This document shows positions 58,123 through 64,000 of a stretch of 64,000 nt of DNA, in pieces. The stretch's first letter is position 1, and every line of letters starts with the position of its first letter. Source of the DNA: Proales similis (Eukaryota > Rotifera > Eurotatoria > Ploima > Proalidae); NCBI GenBank assembly GCA_019059635.1, contig JAGVRJ010000001.1, forward strand, positions 496,001-560,000. The letters run 5' to 3'. A program made the position numbers and the translations under genes. The notes beneath the pieces were generated by a model, which saw only the letters and a program-made list of their open reading frames with translations, searched no databases and was not told where the DNA came from.

Positions 58123-58875
58123 CTAGTAGACAGAGAAGGCGACGACGATCAAAGCGGCCGAGATCGATGAGACGAACGTGTGATAATGATGGCAGCTGGC
58201 ACTCGAAATGATGTGGCCGCTCTCGGCCACTTGCGGTTGAGAAACTGAATCAGGCGATTTGGACACGTTGCTTGGCGCTTCGTCCTTCTCGTTCGAGCCG
58301 ATTGAGTTTAGAATCTTGGAAGTAGACGATTCTAACTCGATCGAGTTCACTCTGATGGCGAAGCGCATGTTGAACTTGGAGCACAGGCCGCCCGACTTGA
58401 AGTTTATTCCACCAGGATCACCGCTAGACGCCGACAAAAAGTAATATTCTTGGCCTTCACTGAACTCGAGCGCATTGGGCACAGGCGAAAACTTGATGAA
58501 ATAAATAGTGAATTTGACCGCATTGCTCAGGTGCGGCTTGTCGCATCTCAGAATCGGCACGGTCTCCGCTTGACTCGGGTCGATAATACAATTGTCAAAC
58601 TCGTGCTTGCTAGACACTCTGTAAATGGTCGAATATAAATATCTCTCGCTCTGATTCACAGTCGGACACACAAGGTCAATGCTGTCGCCGATGCTCACGT
58701 TCAGTTTTAAATAGTAGTCGGTGCCTCTACTCGACGGGTCGTTGAACAGCTCGTTGCGGTATGACCAGGCGAGTGGCGCCAGTTTGGTCACCTGGTGGGT
58801 CGCAACGCTCTCGATCACCAACAAGACCAGTGCGCCAATCCAGCTTACGGTCAACATCAAATGTGGTCCGTTCAT
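58123..58875 (-). CDS. Ephrin, GPI-anchored type
   Basis: Cell-surface ligand of Eph receptor tyrosine kinases, 250 residues, single exon. A signal peptide occupies residues 1-26 (LMLTVSWIGALVLLVIESVA). The ephrin receptor-binding domain (about 35-170) shows LAWSYRNELF, DYYLKLNVSIGDSIDLVCP, the KFTIYFIKFSPVPNALEF block, GQEYYFLSASSGDPGGI and GGLCSKFNMRFAIRVN, with the expected Cys residues. A Ser-rich stalk follows, and the last 17 residues are hydrophobic (SSISAALIVVAFSVY) with no cytoplasmic tail. This indicates a GPI anchor, so it is class-A-like in attachment. The single-exon structure is unlike vertebrate ephrin genes. PIGV of the GPI pathway lies in the same window, probably by chance. 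Confidence 0.93.
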   Translation of the reverse strand: MNGPHLMLTVSWIGALVLLVIESVATHQVTKLAPLAWSYRNELFNDPSSRGTDYYLKLNVSIGDSIDLVCPTVNQSERYLYSTIYRVSSKHEFDNCIIDPSQAETVPILRCDKPHLSNAVKFTIYFIKFSPVPNALEFSEGQEYYFLSASSGDPGGINFKSGGLCSKFNMRFAIRVNSIELESSTSKILNSIGSNEKDEAPSNVSKSPDSVSQPQVAESGHIISSASCHHYHTFVSSISAALIVVAFSVY

Positions 58876-59870
58876 TGCGCAACTCTTCGCTCTCTGTCTC
58901 TCTACTGTTCTTGTATGTTTAAGTTTGTCACGCGTTTAAGTAGAACAATCGTGTCTATCTCATAGTCCCAGGCTAATGAAAACGATTCGCGGCTGGCGTT
59001 TATTCAAATACTCGCCCAGTCTCGATTTGACATGCCAATTAGTGTCGGGCGCCTGTTAGTTGTGCTCGATGCCGTCTGCTCTGATGAATGAGAGTTCCTT
59101 CACGCTCTTGGTTAATTTGAAGAAATGTTCGATTTGTCGAGTTTCTCTCTTTGCTCGGTAGCAATAGCTCTTTGCCTTTGTCTCTTGTTGCTTTGCTTTC
59201 TTGTTTCTCGACGAATAAGGGTTCGATGCTAATCGCTTGGCATCTAAAGCGAAATTAAAATTTTAATTTAATTAGGCCATCACCGACAATAGAGAGTCGA
59301 CATTTTCATTATGCGATCGCAAGACAGCGGTCTCCTTTGTGCACCTTTCTCTCCCAGTTGTTGATGGCACCCAATTTAGACAAGTCTATTAATCAATCAC
59401 GGACTAATGAGCCCAACAGATAACATGCGAGAGGTTTCGTGCGGCTTAATCGCTCGTTTAAAACTGATTCGCTTCAATCAAATCGAAATGAACAAAGAGC
59501 TAAACGGCTGAATGGATCTCTTTTCGGAATTGTCCACCACAACCGGCTCGAGCTCTGTCGTAATAGAATTAGAGATCGAGATGAGCTTGTACGGTAATCC
59601 GACTGATAATTCGCTTGACCCAACTGGTGCTGGGTCAGCATCCTTGCTTGCTCAATTGCAAGGAGATTAGCGCGCAGCGCTTAGGTAATTAAAAACAAAA
59701 AATTTTCTTCGTTCTTGTTGTTGTCCTAATTGGATTGACACACACGGACACGCTTACACAAGTGAAATAAAGAAGCAAAAATGAGGCGAGAAATGTTGGT
59801 CGCTCAAATCGTGGAATGCGATCAACGAGCCGAGATAAGAAAAAAATTGAATGGATTTAGAAATGGAGAG

Positions 59871-59960
59871 ACCAAGAGACGGAGAGAGAGAACAAGAGAT
59901 GGAGAGAGAGAACAAGAGATGGAGAGAGAGAGCAAGAGATGGAGAGGGAGCCAAGAGTGG
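59871..59960. repeat. 20-bp minisatellite, about 4.5 copies
   Basis: Four tandem copies of a 20-bp unit of the form (a)aacaagagatggagagagag run from 59871 to 59950, with a partial fifth copy to 59960. The copies differ by a few bases. It is purine-rich on the + strand. Confidence 0.85.
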
Positions 59961-60998
59961 ACGCACTTGAATAATCAAGCGAAAACAACAATGAACCTTA
60001 CACGCAATCGAAGTGAGCAAAGCCCCTTAGGCGGCCAAAACGGGATATGACAAGTCGATATAAGAAGTGTTCGCACTCTCATAAGGGCGCGCAATAACAA
60101 ACCGTTTGTAGCAAGAATAAAATGAACGCGGCTGAGAAAGGAGGGAGCGAGACTGGGGTCGAACGGACACACAGAGGGAAAGAGAGAAAGAGAGAGACAG
60201 AGCGGGAAGAAAAGCATAGGAAGAGAAGAATAGCAAACACGAATGCAAGGGGGCGAGCAAAGGCAATAGCAGGCACAACGACGACGACGACGACGAAGTA
60301 GGCGGTGGCCACCCGTCATAGGAAGACAAGCCGAGTCTGCTGAACGAAATGAGTTTCTTTTGCATTCCATCATATTTCCGCCCTACTCGGAGAGGACGGC
60401 TCGATCGCTTGGTGCACTTCAATCGACTCTTAATAGCAATAATCCCGGCACCAAGCACTAAATAATGCTTTCTACAATAATAATAATAAAATCGGCATCT
60501 ACACTAGAAACGAACACTTAAGCCGCAATTATTTAATCCGCCACTAACTTGGCCGTCATCAATCATTTGCTTGTCGATGGAACATCATTTAGAAAGCTGT
60601 TTGTGCTCCCATGTGCGGCCAAGCAGCTTGTTCTCCCATTGTGTCTCGTTGCTTTTGGTGCCACTGTGCGGCGAGTAAAGCAAGCGGCGAGAAAAAGAGC
60701 GAGCCAGCAACAGCTGCAAGTGAACTATGATCCGTTCATGCTGGTCAGCCAAAAGGCTAAATTGAAAAAAAAAAGTGAGAAAAAACAATCGATCGCGTTC
60801 GGCCAACAAACTAACTCCCTTATCTCTCCACTTCGCTCAGTTGGATATTTTTCTCTCGCTCTCTCAGTCTATTTGCTTTTGCCTACACTCTCTCTTTTTC
60901 ATTCTTTTCTCTGCCTGAGATCTAAATAATATCAAAACAAACAAATAAACAAATAAGCGCAACGTTTGAAAGAGAATATAGGGTTAGAAGAGTCGACC

Positions 60999-61106
60999 GG
61001 GCGGGGCGTGGCCGATGAGAGTGGGTCGGGCAACAAGCGCAGACAGACTGAGCTTGCCTGAGTAAATTGTAAACAGAAGAGACGCCTTTGCGAGCTCAAT
61101 ATAAAG
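60999..61106 (+). promoter_or_regulatory. GC-box plus TATA-box promoter candidate
   Basis: GGGCGGGGCGTGGC (60999-61012) matches an Sp/KLF-type GC box, and TATAAAG lies at 61100-61106. A start site near 61130 would precede two short ORFs on the same strand (61181 and 61482). It is the clearest TATA/GC-box pair I noticed in the window. Function is inferred only. Confidence 0.4.
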
Positions 61107-61180
61107 AGGCTGCTGCTGCCGCCGAGAAGTGTCGAAAGTAGATGGATCCCATCAATTAATTTTGAAAAACTACGCTCTTA

Positions 61181-61348
61181 ATGTTTCGCATTGGTGAAAA
61201 TCGTTTCGTCAATGGCGCGGCTGCTTTGCCTCCGACAGGGCTTCGGCCTGGCAAAGTGGCGTCGGCTACCGTTCAGGCGGCTGATTATCCAATTGGCATA
61301 GTTGCGCGCCTCTTAGACCTAGTTGCTCCTTCTATTTATTTATATTGA
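61181..61348 (+). CDS. Candidate 55-aa small ORF
   Basis: An ATG at 61181, the first ORF of any length downstream of the TATA-like box, opens 55 codons (MFRIGENRFVNGAAALPPTG...) ending in TGA at 61346-61348. No domain. A frame of this length can arise by chance at this base composition, so this is a candidate only. Confidence 0.2.
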   Translation: MFRIGENRFVNGAAALPPTGLRPGKVASATVQAADYPIGIVARLLDLVAPSIYLY

Positions 61349-61481
61349 TATTCTTGAATGATATAATTAAGAGACCATTAGAAAGCAGATCCGCATGAGG
61401 GCTCGTAAATATCGATTGGGAAATCAAGCGGGCTTGAGAGTAGATCGAATCGAACAAATTAGCGCCAACACACACACGCAA

Positions 61482-61722
61482 ATGAAAAATGCCGACCAAA
61501 TCGCCGTTCCAAATCTGATGAGCGGGTCAAGTCTGTGAGTTGATGGCTTGGCACTGCGACGATCGTTGTTCAGCTCCTTTCATTTTCGCTCTTAATTCCT
61601 CATTCTCTCTCTTTCTTTCTTTCGCTGGGCACAGCATGCCGGACATGCGAAGCCAATTTGGCGAGAAGGGAATCGACTGCGTTGATTTATTTCGCGCGCA
61701 AATGGCGATCTGGCGGCTTTAA
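61482..61722 (+). CDS. Candidate two-exon 46-aa small ORF
   Basis: Exon 61482-61534 (MKNADQIAVPNLMSGSSL) ends at a strong GTGAGT donor; the 100-nt intron has a CT-rich tract and a CACAG acceptor; exon 61635-61722 continues in frame (MPDMRSQFGEKGIDCVDL...) to TAA. Intron size and signals match confirmed genes in the window. No homology recognised. Confidence 0.3.
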
Positions 61723-64000
61723 TCGCCTTCCTGGTCGTTATCCGCTTAATAATCAATGAGACTCTTCATATTTTTGTTTTGCCTTGCACTCGTGATTGTA
61801 GCCGAACTGTTTGTGGCGTTTCGCCTTTTTTTTTAGGACACGAGCCTCTTTAGGCACTCGGTCCTTCAGTAAACACGCGATGCATCGGTTGATCGATTGA
61901 TTGAACACCACCACCACCATCTCTCACGCCAACGCCTGTCGGCGACGGCATCGGTCGAAGAGGATTAAGTGTCTGTGATGAGATTTCGCGCATGATCCGT
62001 AATTAAATATTTCATCAAATGACAGTTACCTTCCCTATGTGCTCGGGCAACTCGCACACATAAACATTGAAGAGAAGAGGCGCGCGCGCATTGAGATCCA
62101 GAGAAAAGGAGGGTAAATATTTACACAAAAAGTAGAGAAAAAAAATACAGTTTTGAGGATACACTCGCGCAGTTGAACTTGAAATTCGAACGGTTCGGAC
62201 AGATCGATCGTGCGGTCAGTTTGCGCAGACTAGTCCGCATGGCTAAACCCTTCACTCGGACTGGCTCGCTTGCCTTTTCGTACAATGGCTTTTGGTATCA
62301 AATTAAACAGGCAGCTCGCACTAAACCACTACAGACCAACAAGCCTCGTTGACCGTGCCAGTCAATCAGATATGTAGGCCAAGTCTCATCCTTCAAAACA
62401 CACACACAGACAGACAAGCGCACGCAAAATCAAAGTGCTTGTAAACAAGACGAGCAGATCGCATTTGCTTGTCAATATATTTCATTCGTATTTACTTAAA
62501 TCCGAGCGACTCAGCGCTGAATTAATAGTCGAACAAGAAACAAAGCTGTTCCTATTTCCCTATTACATAATAGTCAAAGCGGACGGAAGATGGCATCTCG
62601 AGCCGGCCACCGTGCGAAAATGCAGCTTCTCGATTAAGATTCAATAAACGTCAATTGAGCACAGTGGGCGGACCAAGTGCTGGTGAGTGCCAGCTTGCGT
62701 GTGTTAAGCCTCTGAATGTAAACGGAAAGTGAACAATTGCTTAATATCCGCCCGATTCGGCTCACCGCTTAACCGCCTGCGGCGCCATTTAGGGACAGAG
62801 AGAGAGAGAGAGAGTGCGAGGAATTTTCTGTTCGCTTTTTCATTTTCTTTTTAATTAAATTCCAAAAGAAGCTGAGCGAGGCAAAAAGCCAATCGACCGG
62901 ACAAGGGTTGTCGAACAGCTCTCCTGCCTGCATTCAAATTCATCAATTTGGCTAATATCACACACTTAATGCCTCGAGAGTGCTAATTAAAAAGCGAGAA
63001 GGCGCAGAGGCAGCAAAAAATAAATGAAAGCGACACGAAGAGAGAGAGAGAGAGGAAGGAGACTGGCATTGAATTTGGGCGAGTGGACGAGAAAGCGGGG
63101 AAATAATGTGAGGCCGGGACAGTGCGCCTTTTGAGCCGTAGATTCGAAATACTTCTCAAATGTAAACAAAAATTCAGGTTCGATTTCAAGTGGCACAAAC
63201 CAACTCTCGAGGACATGCGCTTAATTAAAGTACTTGTGCCTGTGCACTCACGAAAATGACCTGTCGCTTTTCTTTGTTCATCGTTCATTTCAATAACATC
63301 GACGAGGAGTGTCCATGCAGCTCGTCTGACAGAAGCTGCGAGGAAAAGAACAACATCCTTCAGAAGAGAGAGAGAGAGAGAGCGAATAAACAAAAAAAAG
63401 GAAGAACTAGACCAGACACGCGATCAGATTGAATTCAGATTACAAATAGAATTCTGCCCGGTCTGAATGCAGCCCTGAATAGGTCTGAGTGCCAACCACC
63501 GGAGCAGGTATTCTGCAAACACACACACATAATCAGAATTCTCGTAAATAGTTCTGCTCGACAAGAAAATATCCCTTTTGCTCTTATTTGCGTTGAAAAT
63601 CTGCTCGCTTCTGGATGATATGAAAAGCGGCCGACTAATTGGCGCGAGTCAACTTTCAAGAAGGTTGGCAAAGGCGTTTCTGTGATTGAATGAAACGACA
63701 GAAAGCTTTAATAAAGAGAGTGAGTGTTTGAGCACACACACAAATGGTCATAAAAAGAAAATGAACAACAAAAACAAATTCATGAGCGGCCAACTAATCG
63801 CGTAAAATTACAAGCCAACTGAATTGAGAGCCCAAATAGAATGACTCTCGATACTGATACTGCGACTGGTAGTGATGAGAGGCAGCGTTGTGCTTGCTCA
63901 TGGTTACGCTCTTTTAAGATTAGCCCAGTAGTTTTGGTGATTCTTAATCCGAATAGCAGAAGCCATTCGCGTCTGAAAGGGCCACAGAGAGAGAGAGAGA

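Larger units (their letters stand above)
58876..64000. other. Long region without recognisable gene
   Basis: About 5.1 kb. It holds many GA/CT repeats (62800-62814, 63042-63054, 63368-63382, 63985-64000), a (GAC)n run near 60278-60296, a minisatellite at 59871-59960 and a promoter-like block at 60999-61106 followed by two short ORFs. No domain-bearing ORF and no structured RNA gene could be recognised. It may be the regulatory and 5' region of the ephrin or of a gene beyond the window. Confidence 0.5.

Noticed and set aside
59871-59960. Possible CRISPR-like or structured repeat
   Set aside because: Directly adjacent 20-bp purine units without spacers in an animal genome: a minisatellite.
60027-60458. 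143-aa minus-strand ORF
   Set aside because: Ser/Leu-rich translation of the purine-rich tract; no domain.
1-64000. Horizontal transfer or mobile elements
   Set aside because: Genes are intron-bearing or clearly animal in type; no terminal repeats, transposase or reverse transcriptase frames were seen.

Overview
This is a gene-dense stretch of a small metazoan genome. Protein-coding genes carry spliceosomal introns that are almost all 40-130 nt long, plus AATAAA poly(A) signals. The set includes an ephrin, Cbl, tomosyn, a kinesin-6, an EAAT-type transporter and a class A receptor, so the organism is a bilaterian animal with neurons and tyrosine-kinase signalling. Composition is near 45-48% GC, and (GA)n/(CT)n microsatellites are abundant in gene flanks. 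I cannot place it more finely than a compact-genome, probably protostome, animal. I saw no mobile element, tRNA, rRNA or CRISPR array.

Layout. 1.8-6.2 kb (+): Na+/HCO3- cotransporter of the SLC4 family, 17 exons. 6.5-9.4 kb (-): PIGV, whose first intron contains a complete SPRTN gene on the same strand. 11.7-13.9 kb (+): zyxin/LPP-type LIM protein. 18.1-19.8 kb (+): single-exon class A receptor. 20.3-23.0 kb (+): KIF23/MKLP1. 24.1-26.1 kb (+): SLC1 glutamate transporter with an apparent 23-nt intron. 26.4-27.5 kb (-): RETREG/FAM134 ER-phagy receptor. 27.9-30.9 kb (+): AGBL5/CCP5. 31.0-33.4 kb (-): divergent large-ectodomain 7TM receptor. 33.7-35.7 kb (-): CBL. 35.9-36.5 kb (+): RNASEH2B. 37.0-37.9 kb (+): divergent type II membrane protein resembling glycosyltransferases. 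38.3-41.4 kb (+): USP19. 42.7-45.8 kb (+): 13-exon gene I do not recognise. 49.1-50.5 kb (+): laminin-G protein without signal peptide. 52.7-57.5 kb (+): tomosyn (STXBP5), 19 exons. 58.1-58.9 kb (-): GPI-type ephrin.

The genes look like ordinary eukaryotic neighbours rather than an operon. Some share themes: PIGV builds the GPI anchor that the ephrin would use; tomosyn and the EAAT act at synapses; Cbl and USP19 add and remove ubiquitin; KIF23 and AGBL5 act on microtubules; SPRTN and RNASEH2B act in genome maintenance. Two head-to-head pairs (RETREG/AGBL5 and CBL/RNASEH2B) probably share promoters. Three tail-to-tail pairs (SLC4/PIGV, AGBL5/7TM receptor, STXBP5/ephrin) have short 3' gaps.

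Exon boundaries were built by hand from splice consensus, reading frame and remembered family alignments. In every multi-exon model except the SLC4 gene the summed exon length is a multiple of three; in SLC4 one junction (exon 4/5) is unresolved by 1 nt. The last 5 kb (58.9-64 kb) lacks a recognisable gene but has a GC-box/TATA promoter-like block followed by two short ORFs.
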